Shown here in pieces: positions 9,322 through 18,741 of a stretch of 64,000 bases of DNA. The DNA is taken from positions 1-64,000 of the forward strand of contig JAKQEK010000317.1 of the NCBI GenBank assembly GCA_029558535.1, written 5' to 3'. How positions within the stretch are numbered: position 1 is the stretch's first letter; the number at the start of each line of letters is the position of its first letter. The stretch comes from Bacteroidota bacterium. GTDB taxonomy: Bacteria; Bacteroidota; Bacteroidia; Bacteroidales; ML635J-15. A model generated the notes under the pieces. The model was not told where the DNA came from, made no database searches, and saw only the letters and a program-made list of their open reading frames with translations. The position numbers and the translations under genes were made by a program.

Positions 9322-10479
9322 ATGAAGAATTTTGAATTTGTAAACCCTGTCAAGATTTATTTCGGTAAGGATCAAATCAGTAAACTTGCAGGAGAACTTA
9401 TTCCTTATCAAAAAATTATGCTTGTTTATGGAAAAGGAAGTATAAAAACAAACGGGGTTTACAAACAGATAAAGACTGCTTTACATGATAAAGATATTAT
9501 CGAATTTCAAGGAGTTGAACCAAATCCTGTGTATGAAACTCTGATGAAAGCAGTTGAGGTGGCCCGCCGCGAAAAAGTTGATTTTTTACTTGCTGCAGGA
9601 GGCGGTTCGGTAATTGATGGAACCAAATTTATTGCTGCTGCAATAAAATATGAAGTAGGAGACCCTTGGAATATTGTAGTAAAAAACGAAAAGATTTCTA
9701 ATGCAGTAAAATTCGGAACGGTGTTGACATTGCCGGCAACCGGTTCAGAAATGAATAGTGGTGCTGTTATTACCAGGAAATCCTGTAATGAAAAGTTAGC
9801 TTTTGGTAGTCCATTACTGTTCCCAGTTTTTTCAATTCTCGATCCAGAAACAATGTACTCTTTGCCCGATAGCCAAATTGCAAATGGAATAGTTGACGCT
9901 TTTATTCATGTAACTGAGCAATATCTTACTTTTAATATGAATGCAGCGGTTCAGGATGCCTGGGCAGTTTCTTTGTTGAAGGTGCTTAAGACAGAAGGAC
10001 CAAAAGTTCTGAAAAATCGCAATGATTATGATTCAAATGCAAATCTTATGTGGGCTGCTTGTATGGCACTTAACGGATTATTAACAGCCGGCGTTTTTAC
10101 TGATTGGAGTACTCACATGATTGGTCACGAAATTACCGCTTTATTTGGAATTGATCACGCAAAGACACTTGCTATTGTTTTACCCGGAGTTTTGACGGTC
10201 ATGCAGGATGATAAGAAAGAAAAACTGATTCATTATGCAAATAATGTCTGGGAAATTTACGGGGAAGATGAAGATCAGCTTATTTCTGAAGTTATAGACA
10301 AAACAGAAGATTTTTTTAAATCATTAGGAATAGGAGTCAGACTAAGCGATTACAATATCCCTGAAACTGCGATTGATATTATTTGTAATAAACTTGAAGA
10401 AAAAAACTATATCAAATTAGGTGAAAAAAGAAACATAAATCCTGAAATTGTAAAACAGATATTAGCTTTAAGAAAATAA
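9322..10479 (+). CDS. yqhD: iron-containing (YqhD-like) NADPH-dependent alcohol/aldehyde dehydrogenase
   Basis: 385 residues, two shorter than E. coli YqhD and alike over the whole length (KIYFGK, EPNPVYETLMKAVE, AAGGGSVIDGTKFIAAA, LTLPATGSEMNSGAVI). The metal ligands align as D192, H196, H265 and H279, two positions before D194, H198, H267 and H281 of E. coli YqhD. The GGGS dinucleotide-binding loop is intact. The family reduces a wide range of aldehydes with NADPH, including lipid-peroxidation products. The physiological substrate here is not shown by context. Confidence 0.9.
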   Translation: MKNFEFVNPVKIYFGKDQISKLAGELIPYQKIMLVYGKGSIKTNGVYKQIKTALHDKDIIEFQGVEPNPVYETLMKAVEVARREKVDFLLAAGGGSVIDGTKFIAAAIKYEVGDPWNIVVKNEKISNAVKFGTVLTLPATGSEMNSGAVITRKSCNEKLAFGSPLLFPVFSILDPETMYSLPDSQIANGIVDAFIHVTEQYLTFNMNAAVQDAWAVSLLKVLKTEGPKVLKNRNDYDSNANLMWAACMALNGLLTAGVFTDWSTHMIGHEITALFGIDHAKTLAIVLPGVLTVMQDDKKEKLIHYANNVWEIYGEDEDQLISEVIDKTEDFFKSLGIGVRLSDYNIPETAIDIICNKLEEKNYIKLGEKRNINPEIVKQILALRK

Positions 10480-10489
10480 TAATAAAAAA

Positions 10490-10522
10490 TTGAATAATTA
10501 TTAAAACTTATTTTTAAATTTG
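10490..10522 (+). promoter_or_regulatory. promoter of the secreted esterase gene
   Basis: TTG (10490-10492), a 22-base spacer and TAAATTTG (10515-10522). It places the transcript start downstream of the GTG at 10525, so translation must begin at ATG 10549. Confidence 0.55.
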
Positions 10523-10548
10523 AAGTGTCAGAAATTAAACTATTTATT

Positions 10549-11730
10549 ATGAAAAAATCATTTACAATTATTGCATTATTGATTAGTGTATGCATTTATG
10601 CACAAAATCATGTTACAAGAACTTTGTCTTGGGATGGAGTACAAAGACAATATCTTGAATATGTTCCTACGATTTATAATCCTGAAAACCCTGCACCGGT
10701 GATTTTTTGTTTGCATGGTCTTGGTGATAATATGACAAATTTTTCAGGTGTTGGTTTCGATAATGTTGCTGATCAAAAGGGTTGGATTGTGATTACTCCC
10801 CAAGCTTTGGATGCTACAGTTCCAATTGTTGGAAACATTGGTGCAGCATGGAATTCGGGAGCGGCTGCTGAATTTCCATATATTGGTTACACAATTGTAA
10901 ACGAAGGTGTTGATGATTCAGGATTTTTGATGGCTGTATTGGATTCTCTTGAAAATCATTACAATATTAATACAGATAGCGTGTTTTTTATGGGCTTTTC
11001 GTTGGGTGGTTTTATGACCAATAGAATGGCAATTGAACATGGCGACAGAATAAATGGCGTTGTCTCGGTAAGTGGAACTATCGGAACAGAAATGATAGCA
11101 ATAACCCCTGTGACGAATGTAAATACAATGCATATACATGGGACGGCTGATGCCACCATTGCATATGCAGATGCAGGTCTTGACACAGGGATGGGAGTTT
11201 ACTCAATAGGATTAGGTGCAGAGCAAACAACTGATTTTTGGCGCAATTTTAACGTTTGTAATGTGGATCCTATTATTACAAATTTCCCGGACACTCATGC
11301 TGATGGTAAAACTTTTGAAAGATATCTTTACGAAGGTGGAAATAACGAATCAAGGTCAGCACTTATTAAAGTTTACGAAGGGGATCACGAATGGTATTAT
11401 TTACCTCAGAATGACATAGATTATACTACTGAGATTTTCAAATTCTTAACAAATACAATGGATTTTCCTTCAGGTTTATGTAATAACATGTTTATTTCAG
11501 ATTTTAATATATATCCAAATCCGGCAGATAATGTGATTACTGTTAAAGTTGAGAATTTTATAGATTGCGAATTGGTTGTGATGGATATCACAGGTAAAAT
11601 ATTATTAAAGAGCGAGCTGAGTAATCAGGAAACAAATTTTGATATTTCCGCTTTTTCTGAAGGTATGTACATTGTCAGAATTAACGAAAACGGTAAAAGC
11701 TACGAAAGTAAGCTTATAATAACCAGATAA
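10549..11730 (+). CDS. secreted PHB-depolymerase/feruloyl-esterase-like hydrolase with T9SS domain
   Basis: 393 residues from ATG 10549. The in-frame GTG at 10525 is rejected because it sits two bases after the -7 box and would place extra residues before the signal peptide (MKKSFTIIALLISVCIYAQ). The catalytic domain is of the LpqC/CE1 type. HGLGDN is the oxyanion region, GFSLGGF has nucleophile S151, HGTADATIAY has D201 and GDHEWYY has H280. Residues from about 315 form a T9SS sorting domain (IYPNPADNVITVKV ... EGMYIVRINENG). The family includes feruloyl/acetyl-xylan esterases and polyhydroxyalkanoate depolymerases. The substrate is not resolved. Confidence 0.85.
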   Translation: MKKSFTIIALLISVCIYAQNHVTRTLSWDGVQRQYLEYVPTIYNPENPAPVIFCLHGLGDNMTNFSGVGFDNVADQKGWIVITPQALDATVPIVGNIGAAWNSGAAAEFPYIGYTIVNEGVDDSGFLMAVLDSLENHYNINTDSVFFMGFSLGGFMTNRMAIEHGDRINGVVSVSGTIGTEMIAITPVTNVNTMHIHGTADATIAYADAGLDTGMGVYSIGLGAEQTTDFWRNFNVCNVDPIITNFPDTHADGKTFERYLYEGGNNESRSALIKVYEGDHEWYYLPQNDIDYTTEIFKFLTNTMDFPSGLCNNMFISDFNIYPNPADNVITVKVENFIDCELVVMDITGKILLKSELSNQETNFDISAFSEGMYIVRINENGKSYESKLIITR

Positions 11731-11752
11731 TATTTCTTTTAATAATGAAGTG

Positions 11753-11784
11753 CGGAGGTAATGATAATTATCTCCGTTTTTTAT
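11753..11784. terminator. terminator between converging esterase and gmk
   Basis: CGGAG (11753-11757) pairs with CTCCG (11772-11776) around a TAAT/ATTA inner stem, followed by six T residues in the plus direction. It lies in the 50-base gap between the two stops and may serve both directions. Confidence 0.65.
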
Positions 11785-12347
11785 TTTAGAAAATTTTCAA
11801 CAATTTTTTCTGCTTTGGCTAAAGCATTGTCAAGGTTGTCGTTAACTATAACGTAATCAAACCGGTCAGCAAAAGTGATTTCGCTTTTGGCTTTTTCAAC
11901 TCTTATTCTTATCGCCTCGGGATTATCTGTACTACGAGATAAAAGCCTTTTTTCCAATTCTTCTATTGATGGAGGCATTACAAAAACTGACAAAGCATTT
12001 TCTCCGTAATGTGTTTTTATGTTAAGACCTCCTTTTACATCAACGTCAAAAACAACATTCTTACCTTCTGCGTTTAATCTTTCAACTTCAGATTTAAGAC
12101 TACCGTAAAAACTACCCTCATACACTTGTTCCCATTCCAAAAACTCGTTATTGTCAATTTTGGCTTTAAATTCATCAACACTTAAAAAATAATAGTCTTT
12201 TCCATTAATTTCATTTTTTCTCTTTGGTCTTGAACATGCCGAAACCGAGAAGCTTAGATTAAAGTCTTTAATGCCAAGCAAATGTTGTACTATTGTAGTT
12301 TTGCCCGCACCACTCGGAGCCGAAAATATGAGCACTTTACCATTCAT
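11781..12347 (-). CDS. gmk: guanylate kinase
   Basis: 188 residues. The P-loop APSGAGKTT occupies residues 10-18, followed by SVSACSRPKRKNEINGKDYYF (GMP-binding region) and DVDVKGGLNIK. It phosphorylates GMP to GDP with ATP. It begins 4 bases after the yicC stop, and the yicC-gmk pairing is common in bacteria, so the two are co-transcribed. Confidence 0.96.
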   Translation of the reverse strand: MNGKVLIFSAPSGAGKTTIVQHLLGIKDFNLSFSVSACSRPKRKNEINGKDYYFLSVDEFKAKIDNNEFLEWEQVYEGSFYGSLKSEVERLNAEGKNVVFDVDVKGGLNIKTHYGENALSVFVMPPSIEELEKRLLSRSTDNPEAIRIRVEKAKSEITFADRFDYVIVNDNLDNALAKAEKIVENFLK

Positions 12348-12351
12348 TTAA

Positions 12352-13227
12352 TTACAGCACATTTAAAAGTTGTTCTTTAATTTTTTCAAGTTCATCTTTC
12401 ATCCTAACAACCAGTTTTTGAATTTCTACATGATGAGCTTTTGAACCTAAGGTATTGATTTCGCGACCTATTTCCTGAGTAATAAAACCAAGTTTTTTGC
12501 CTGCAAAATCATCAGCATTTACTGTTTCTATAAAGTATTCGCAGTGTTTTTTTAGTCTTACTTTTTCTTCGTTTACATCAAGCTTTTCGAGATAAAATAT
12601 TACCTCCTGCTCATATCTGTTAGAATCTGTGGTGTTATTCCCGGCAATTTCTTGTAAACTTTGACTCAGCCGTTCTCTTATTGTATCAATTCTTTCTTTT
12701 TCATATTGCGGAACTTCTGAAAGCATATCAAGAATAGAGTTCAAATTTTTCATTATATCATTTTCTGCAACAGCACCTTCGGTTTTTCTGAATTCTATAC
12801 AGTCTGATATGGCTCTTGAAATTGTTTGTAATACAATTTGCCATTCTTCATCTTCCAGGTCATCCGAATTGTTTTTCAAGACATCAGGAAGCCTTATAAT
12901 ATTTGATAGTGTTTCTTGTCCAAGGGGGATGTTGTTTTTTGTACAAATTTCCTTGAGCTGATTATAATAATTAGTAATCAAATCGGCATTGAATTGGTTG
13001 GGATTATCTGTACCGTTTAATTCAACGTACATACAAAAGTCTATTTTTCCCCTTTGTAACTCCTGAGATAATATTCGTCTAATCTCCAGTTCTTTCTCTT
13101 TGTAATAACCCGGTATTCTTGTATTGATATCAGTAGTCTTCGAATTTAATGATTTTACATCAATACTAATCTTTTTGTTTTTGTATTCTGTTACGGCACG
13201 TCCAAAGCCGGTCATTGAAACAAGCAT
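12352..13227 (-). CDS. yicC: YicC/YloC family endoribonuclease
   Basis: 291 residues from the ATG at 13227, giving MLVSMTGFGRA, the invariant YicC N-terminus. A longer frame from TTG 13251 is rejected because that TTG is part of the promoter box. The C-terminal HCEYFIETVNADDFAGKKLGFITQEIGREINTLGSKA block is the DUF1732 region typical of the family. YicC proteins have been reported as endoribonucleases. The gene leads the yicC-gmk operon. Confidence 0.92.
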   Translation of the reverse strand: MLVSMTGFGRAVTEYKNKKISIDVKSLNSKTTDINTRIPGYYKEKELEIRRILSQELQRGKIDFCMYVELNGTDNPNQFNADLITNYYNQLKEICTKNNIPLGQETLSNIIRLPDVLKNNSDDLEDEEWQIVLQTISRAISDCIEFRKTEGAVAENDIMKNLNSILDMLSEVPQYEKERIDTIRERLSQSLQEIAGNNTTDSNRYEQEVIFYLEKLDVNEEKVRLKKHCEYFIETVNADDFAGKKLGFITQEIGREINTLGSKAHHVEIQKLVVRMKDELEKIKEQLLNVL

Positions 13228-13248
13228 AATTTTATTTTTAAATTTCTG

Positions 13249-13256
13249 CAAATATG
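13249..13256 (-). promoter_or_regulatory. near-consensus -7 box (CATATTTG) for yicC-gmk
   Basis: On the minus strand CATATTTG differs from TAnnTTTG at one base. It overlaps the apparent TTG start at 13251, which supports the downstream ATG at 13227. Confidence 0.4.
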
Positions 13257-13360
13257 CGATTTTTTAGATTAAACAGAAAATTTAAAACCGGTAAAGTAAA
13301 AAACAGATATTAAAATATGTTGCAGGGAGTAATCTTAAAAGAATTATCGGACAAAAATGA

Positions 13361-13927
13361 TTAAAATATCAGGTTCTCGAAATTGTAATTAAGTGAAAGA
13401 CCAAAACTCGGATTGATTTCTCCAGTTTTGTACAGCCACATTGCTCCTATGTTTGGTGTAATGCTAAACTTTTCTGTTGGTTTAAAATGTAAGTTAATAC
13501 CAAAGGAACAAGACAGTAATAGCGGGTAATTTTCATTGAAATTAATTTCGGCACCAAGTGGGTTTATGTATGGGGCTATTTCTACTTTTTCGTTTGGATA
13601 AGCATGATAACTAATGCCTTCAGGGATCATAAATATATAAGGTGCTAATTCGTATAAATACCAAACCGATAGTGCAACACCAATTGAAGCAACATTAATG
13701 TGCCCCATGACCTCACGGTTGGCATTAATTCCCATACTGTAATTGTAATTCAGGCTGATGCTTTTATTTAAGAACAATTCGCCGGAAACACCAAATTGTG
13801 GTAGATTATATTTGCCCGTATTGTACGTCTGTTGATATAATCCTATTCTTAAATCACCTTTGTTTTGGGGATAAACAAAAACGGAGATTAATAAGACGGC
13901 TGATAAAATTAATAATGACTTTTTCAC
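13361..13927 (-). CDS. exported, probably outer-membrane beta-barrel protein
   Basis: 188 residues. A signal peptide of about 20 residues (MKKSLLILSAVLLISVFVYPQ) is followed by alternating hydrophobic and polar strands rich in G, N and aromatic residues (GVSGELFLNKSISLNYNYSMG ... PSFGLSLNYNF). The last residue is aromatic (EDL-type end NLIF), as in outer membrane beta-barrels. I do not recognise a named family. It stands alone between yicC and the sensor kinase. Confidence 0.7.
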   Translation of the reverse strand: MKKSLLILSAVLLISVFVYPQNKGDLRIGLYQQTYNTGKYNLPQFGVSGELFLNKSISLNYNYSMGINANREVMGHINVASIGVALSVWYLYELAPYIFMIPEGISYHAYPNEKVEIAPYINPLGAEINFNENYPLLLSCSFGINLHFKPTEKFSITPNIGAMWLYKTGEINPSFGLSLNYNFENLIF

Positions 13928-14038
13928 AATTTAGTTAATTGAATTTAACGGACATTTTTTATCAATAATTGAGCCTGAAATTGTTTTTTTAAAAAATATT
14001 TTATCTAAAATTGAAATAATTAATTCAAACTAAATCAT

Positions 14039-17000
14039 TTAATCTTTTTCTATCGGAATTTCAATTATAAATTCAGTTCCTATACCTTCTTCAGTATTAA
14101 AATGTATAGTTGCATTATTGCTTATAAGCATACTTTTTACCATACTTAGTCCAAGTCCCATTCCGGCAGATTTGGTTGTGAAATTCGGTTGGAAAATCTT
14201 TGGTTTCATATATTCAGGTATTCCGCATCCATTGTCAACTATTTTAACAATGTAACTCTTTTCAAGTTCATTCAAAATTATATCAATATTTCCTTTTCTA
14301 TCTTCAGGAATAGCTTGGATACTATTTTTGATAAGGTTGTTAAAAACTCTTAGCATTTGCTCTTTATCAGCATTTATATTACCCATAGATTTAATATCTA
14401 TGATTACATTGAAGTCAATATTTTCGGTATTTTCGAAAAGTTGAACAGAGGTATTAATGATTTCCGGTAAATTAATAATCTCTTTTTTCGAAGTTGGCAT
14501 TTTTGCAAAATTAGAAAACTCGGATGCAATGCCCGATAAAATATCTATCTGCTCTATTAGCGTTTTAGACACTTTACGATATGTCTGTTCCCAATTTTCA
14601 TCCTTCATGTCGTATGTGCGTTCCAAATACTGTACGCTCAATTTCATTGGAGTAAGCGGATTTTTTATTTCGTGGGCAATTTGTTTTGCCATTTCACGCC
14701 AAGCCATTTCACGTTCCGATTGTGCAAGTTTGTTAGCTGATTCGCTTAGTTCATCCACTTTTCTGTTGTATTCACGAATTAATCCACCCAATTCATCATT
14801 TTTGATGTAGGATATTTTTTCAGCCTTTTTCTTTATATCCATCGATTTTATTTTTTCCTGTATTATTACCAAAGGACGAGTCAGTTGACGTGAAATGAAA
14901 ACTGAAATTATAACCGACAATATTATTAGTAATAGAAATATATTAGAAAATGCAATTATAAAGTTGGAAATTTCTTCTGTAAATTCCGACTGACGAGCGA
15001 AGTAAGGTAGATTTAGGTAGGCAATAATTTCATTATCATAATTTCTGAATGGTATGTAGGCAGATAAGTAATTAATATTGTCAATATTTTCGTTTATTAT
15101 AACAGTTCCTGCATTATTTATTAACAGCTGACGATAAGCTTCAGGTTCCATATATCTGCCCTTTAGCCCTTTGTCGTAGAGTTCAATACGCGAAGAAGAC
15201 AGTAGCAATCCATTCAAATCATAAAGGTTTATGTCGGTATAGAAAACGTTTGAAAATTTAACTAATAGCGTGTTAAGATACTGCGAATCCTCATAGTTTA
15301 GTTTGTCCAAATCACCAACTTTATGTTCGAGTTCAATTATTACCGAATGAGTTTTGTCAAGTACCGCCTCTCTTTGTTTTTGCTTGTATCCCTGAATAAT
15401 AAAATATATTGATAATGTACCTGTCAGCAATAATGATATTACCGAAATTGCTACAAAAGATGTTTGTATTTTTACTTTTAAACTGGCTCCTTTTTTAAAG
15501 CTGGATTTAAAATTTTTAAAAAGCCATAAAATATTAAAAATTAAGAAAACGAAAACGAAAATATAAGTAAATGAGACTAATTCTTTCGAGAATTGAGTGT
15601 CTGGTTTGCTCAAAATAATAATATTATCTGGATCGGGACGATATTTAAAATGTATATAACCATCACTTGTGTAAATGGAATATTCGGCACTATCGTTTAT
15701 TTCAGGTTTTAAAGTGAATTGATACTTGTAATCCCCCTTACTCGAAATCAACCTTCCCTTGTTGTATTTTGCGTAATTATACTTTTTAGCAGTTTTCTTT
15801 ACTATCAACTTCTTATCCAGCAACATTTCCGGATATCCAAGCCCTTCACTAAAAATTTTAGAATTTAATTCAACATAAATGTTAATGTATAGTGAATCTT
15901 TTAATTTCGTGCTTATTTCACCTAAATATGAAATTCTACCATTATGATTATCAAGGAAATAAAAATTTGTACCGGGTATTATTATGCCATAAGTGTCAAT
16001 CTGATTTCTGAAAAAATCAAAACAATCAACCGATACCATATCCGGTTCAATAAGCAGACTGTCTTTACAAAGGCAAATGGTTGTCTGTGTTTCATATTTA
16101 TTGAAATACCTCTTTGATTGAAGTATGTTATTGATCCTATTGGTAATCCCTTTGAAATCCTGATTTATTATGTATTCTGCTAAATCTACATCAACTTTAA
16201 TCTCATTATAGGTTTTCATTAAGAAGAATTCTGCTGCAACATCTCTTTCGGCAGCTAAATTATATGTAATAACTTTGTAGGCATCAATTTCTTTCTGGTT
16301 GGAGAACCTCGAAAAATGTTCCGATGTTATTAATGAGATAGTTATTACAAAAATAAATGAGAATAAATAATTAATGTCCTTTTTTAAACATATTAGACCT
16401 AAACTTAACCATAGAATTAAAAATAGTCCTGTGCAGATTAGATTGGTTTCGGTAGTTATAATTCCTGATTTGTTAAAAATAATTGATATCACATGAAAAA
16501 CTAATAGAGATATTGACAGTAGTATCGGAGATATATAGTTTTTCAATATTTTTATAAGCCTGTAAAAAATAAATACAAAGCTTAATATTATTGTGAAAAC
16601 TATTGTAACGCCAATAAAACTATAAACGTCCAAGCTTAATGGATTTTCAAATGAAAAAGAAATTGATGAGTTCCAAACCAATCCATAAAATAAGTCAGAA
16701 ATAAAGCTGCCCGATAAAAACATCAATAACGCAATTGATATGCTGAAAACAGTACGAATAAATAAATTAGATAAAACATTAAAGCGAGGTTTGTAGTATA
16801 TTAAAAATGTCAAAGAAAAAATAAAAAAAGCAAAGACATTCAAAATGTATTCCCCTAGAGACGGTAGCCAAAATGATTCGGCGAAGAGTTCGGGACTAAA
16901 TAGTTTAAAGTCGCTTAAGCTTTGAGTATATTCGGTTTTCAGCATTAGATACCTTATCAACGAAAAGATAATTAGAATGATTACGGGTGAAATCGCAGCA

Positions 17001-17740
17001 AATAAATTATTTTTATTTGATATGTAAACACATAATAGAACTAACAAAAGAATAAAAGTAACAAAGGCAAATAATTTGAATACTTCAGCAAGGTTAAGTC
17101 TTGCTTCTGTACCTATCTTTTCAGTATCTGAAATTAAAAATATGCATGAGTTTTTATTGTTAAAACATACTTTTTCAGATCCCTTTACAGGTTCTATGCT
17201 GATTGCTGTGCTTTCGTCTATCTTCAACGATTTGCTGAAAGAATTTTTAATAATATCATTTTCGTAATTATATTCTTTTTTTATTTGGTATAACCCAACA
17301 ATATGGAAATCTTCCTTTTGAACAGAATAGCACATATACCAACCATTGTTCAGGTTTATTATTGTTGTGTCAAAGAAACCATAGGTCGTACTTGTGGGAA
17401 CAGGGATGCTATTTGTTGTCCAATATTTAAGATTGTTGTTGCTATAAAGAAATAAGCCTGTTTCTGATTCTTCAAATAAGTCTTTACATTCAGAATAAAA
17501 GTAATCCTCTTCATTAAAATCTTCAGTATTTATGTTTTCACTAATATATTCTGTTTCTGCTTTTAAATTTGAAAACTTTTCATCGAGAATTTTTTCAGTT
17601 TTTTCTATATCAATAATTTCTTTAGTTGCCGAATTTTTATCAGCTTTAAATAAAAAGGCAATCGAAACAGAAATTATTAAAAATACTGTTAGAATAATAA
17701 TGTGTCGTAGCTTAATATTATTGAGTGTAGTATTATTCAT
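14039..17740 (-). CDS. large membrane sensor histidine kinase (NtrY-like)
   Basis: 1233 residues from ATG 17740 (MNNTTLNNIKLRH). An upstream in-frame start at 17794 would sit deep inside rlmH. Order: one helix and an extracytoplasmic segment; a block of about eight hydrophobic helices (around 215-470); a second extracytoplasmic segment; helices near 740 and 790; a third extracytoplasmic sensor segment; a helix near 935; HAMP; a HisKA box AHEIKNPLTPMKLS with phosphoacceptor H1023; and a HATPase_c domain (NLIKNSIQAIP, DNGCGIPEYMKPKIF, SAGMGLGLSMVKSM). The NPLTP phosphoacceptor motif is that of NtrY-type kinases. No response regulator is adjacent. The start overlaps the rlmH stop by 8 bases, suggesting coupled translation. 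Confidence 0.88.
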   Translation of the reverse strand: MNNTTLNNIKLRHIIILTVFLIISVSIAFLFKADKNSATKEIIDIEKTEKILDEKFSNLKAETEYISENINTEDFNEEDYFYSECKDLFEESETGLFLYSNNNLKYWTTNSIPVPTSTTYGFFDTTIINLNNGWYMCYSVQKEDFHIVGLYQIKKEYNYENDIIKNSFSKSLKIDESTAISIEPVKGSEKVCFNNKNSCIFLISDTEKIGTEARLNLAEVFKLFAFVTFILLLVLLCVYISNKNNLFAAISPVIILIIFSLIRYLMLKTEYTQSLSDFKLFSPELFAESFWLPSLGEYILNVFAFFIFSLTFLIYYKPRFNVLSNLFIRTVFSISIALLMFLSGSFISDLFYGLVWNSSISFSFENPLSLDVYSFIGVTIVFTIILSFVFIFYRLIKILKNYISPILLSISLLVFHVISIIFNKSGIITTETNLICTGLFLILWLSLGLICLKKDINYLFSFIFVITISLITSEHFSRFSNQKEIDAYKVITYNLAAERDVAAEFFLMKTYNEIKVDVDLAEYIINQDFKGITNRINNILQSKRYFNKYETQTTICLCKDSLLIEPDMVSVDCFDFFRNQIDTYGIIIPGTNFYFLDNHNGRISYLGEISTKLKDSLYINIYVELNSKIFSEGLGYPEMLLDKKLIVKKTAKKYNYAKYNKGRLISSKGDYKYQFTLKPEINDSAEYSIYTSDGYIHFKYRPDPDNIIILSKPDTQFSKELVSFTYIFVFVFLIFNILWLFKNFKSSFKKGASLKVKIQTSFVAISVISLLLTGTLSIYFIIQGYKQKQREAVLDKTHSVIIELEHKVGDLDKLNYEDSQYLNTLLVKFSNVFYTDINLYDLNGLLLSSSRIELYDKGLKGRYMEPEAYRQLLINNAGTVIINENIDNINYLSAYIPFRNYDNEIIAYLNLPYFARQSEFTEEISNFIIAFSNIFLLLIILSVIISVFISRQLTRPLVIIQEKIKSMDIKKKAEKISYIKNDELGGLIREYNRKVDELSESANKLAQSEREMAWREMAKQIAHEIKNPLTPMKLSVQYLERTYDMKDENWEQTYRKVSKTLIEQIDILSGIASEFSNFAKMPTSKKEIINLPEIINTSVQLFENTENIDFNVIIDIKSMGNINADKEQMLRVFNNLIKNSIQAIPEDRKGNIDIILNELEKSYIVKIVDNGCGIPEYMKPKIFQPNFTTKSAGMGLGLSMVKSMLISNNATIHFNTEEGIGTEFIIEIPIEKD

Positions 17741-18206
17741 GGTGATATGGTTCTTTGTTGATGATGCTGAAAGCTCGGTATAGTTGTTCAGCAAAAATAA
17801 GTCTTATAAGTTGGTGTGAAAAAGTCATTTGAGATAACGATATTTTGTAATCAGCTCTTTTATATACATCGTCTGAAAAACCATATGCACCTCCAATTAT
17901 AAAAACCAGACTTTTTATTGAACTATTCATTTTTTTTTGGATAAAACCTGCAAAATCTAAGCTGTTCATCTGCTTTCCCTTTTCATCAAGCAAAATAACA
18001 ACATCATTAGTGGTTAAAGATTCAAGAATTTTTACTCCCTCTAATTCTTTTTGTTGAATAGTATCGAGGCTTTTAGAATTTTTGATGTCTTTGATTACTT
18101 TGAAATCAAAATTTATATAACGTTTTATTCGTTTATAATACTCTTCTGTGCCTGTAATTACAAAGCTGAAATTTGTTTTTCCTACTGCATAAAGACAGAT
18201 GTTCAT
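17733..18206 (-). CDS. rlmH: 23S rRNA (pseudouridine-1915-N3)-methyltransferase RlmH
   Basis: 157 residues, the normal family length. It is a SPOUT (alpha/beta-knot) enzyme that methylates pseudouridine 1915 in helix 69 of 23S rRNA using S-adenosylmethionine. Diagnostic features are VILLDEKGKQMNSLDFAGFI, FIIGGAYGFSDDVYKRA and the C-terminal knot SLSQMTFSHQLIRLIFAEQLYRA ending YHHE. The stop overlaps the start of the sensor kinase. Confidence 0.96.
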   Translation of the reverse strand: MNICLYAVGKTNFSFVITGTEEYYKRIKRYINFDFKVIKDIKNSKSLDTIQQKELEGVKILESLTTNDVVILLDEKGKQMNSLDFAGFIQKKMNSSIKSLVFIIGGAYGFSDDVYKRADYKISLSQMTFSHQLIRLIFAEQLYRAFSIINKEPYHHE

Positions 18207-18339
18207 AATTAAAATAAATTTTGACCATAAAGATACTTTAAAGATTTAAATTAATTGTATCTTGCGACTTAAATTATTTGGTTTGGTTTTTGTATAGCGT
18301 TCAAGAAATTATTAACTAATTAATTGTAAAATAGAAATA

Positions 18340-18741
18340 ATGAAAAAGTTTAAAAATCTATTATTTTTTGCGATTTTGGTGCTAAGTTTTTCAGGAGTTT
18401 CAGCATTCCCGATATTTGATATACCACCAAAAATTTTTGATGCAATGAAGGTGGGAAATGCAACAGAATTGGCAAAGTTCTTTAATTCATCTGTTGAACT
18501 TGTAATTCTTGATAAAGATGATGTTTATAGTAAACAACAAGCTGAACAGATTTTAAAGAGTTTTTTCGAAAAAAATAAAACTAAATCATTTACTTTACTA
18601 CATCAGGGAGGAAAAGAAGGGGCTCAATATGCAATAGGAAATCTCGAAACTATTGCCGGTAAAATATACAGAGTGTACTTTTTGGTTAAAGAAGAGGGGG
18701 GAAAACCACTTATTCATCAAATGCGGATAGAAGAAGAATGA
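18340..18741 (+). CDS. DUF4783 family exported protein
   Basis: 133 residues. A signal peptide (MKKFKNLLFFAILVLSFSGVSA) precedes a small alpha+beta domain of the NTF2-like/DUF4783 type (AMKVGNATELAKFFNSSVEL ... YAIGNLETIAGKIYRVYFLV). In Bacteroidota this family is regularly found just before nadC, as here, where its TGA overlaps the nadC ATG by four bases. The function is unknown. The use of TGA as a normal stop here matters for the recoded gene at 20588. Confidence 0.82.
   Translation: MKKFKNLLFFAILVLSFSGVSAFPIFDIPPKIFDAMKVGNATELAKFFNSSVELVILDKDDVYSKQQAEQILKSFFEKNKTKSFTLLHQGGKEGAQYAIGNLETIAGKIYRVYFLVKEEGGKPLIHQMRIEEE

Noticed and set aside
13228-13251. Longer yicC from TTG 13251
   Set aside because: That TTG is part of the promoter -7 box; the family N-terminus starts at MLVSMTGFGR.
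18231-18238. TATCTTTA upstream of rlmH as a promoter
   Set aside because: It lacks the final G and has no TTTG at the right distance; kept out of the feature list as too weak.
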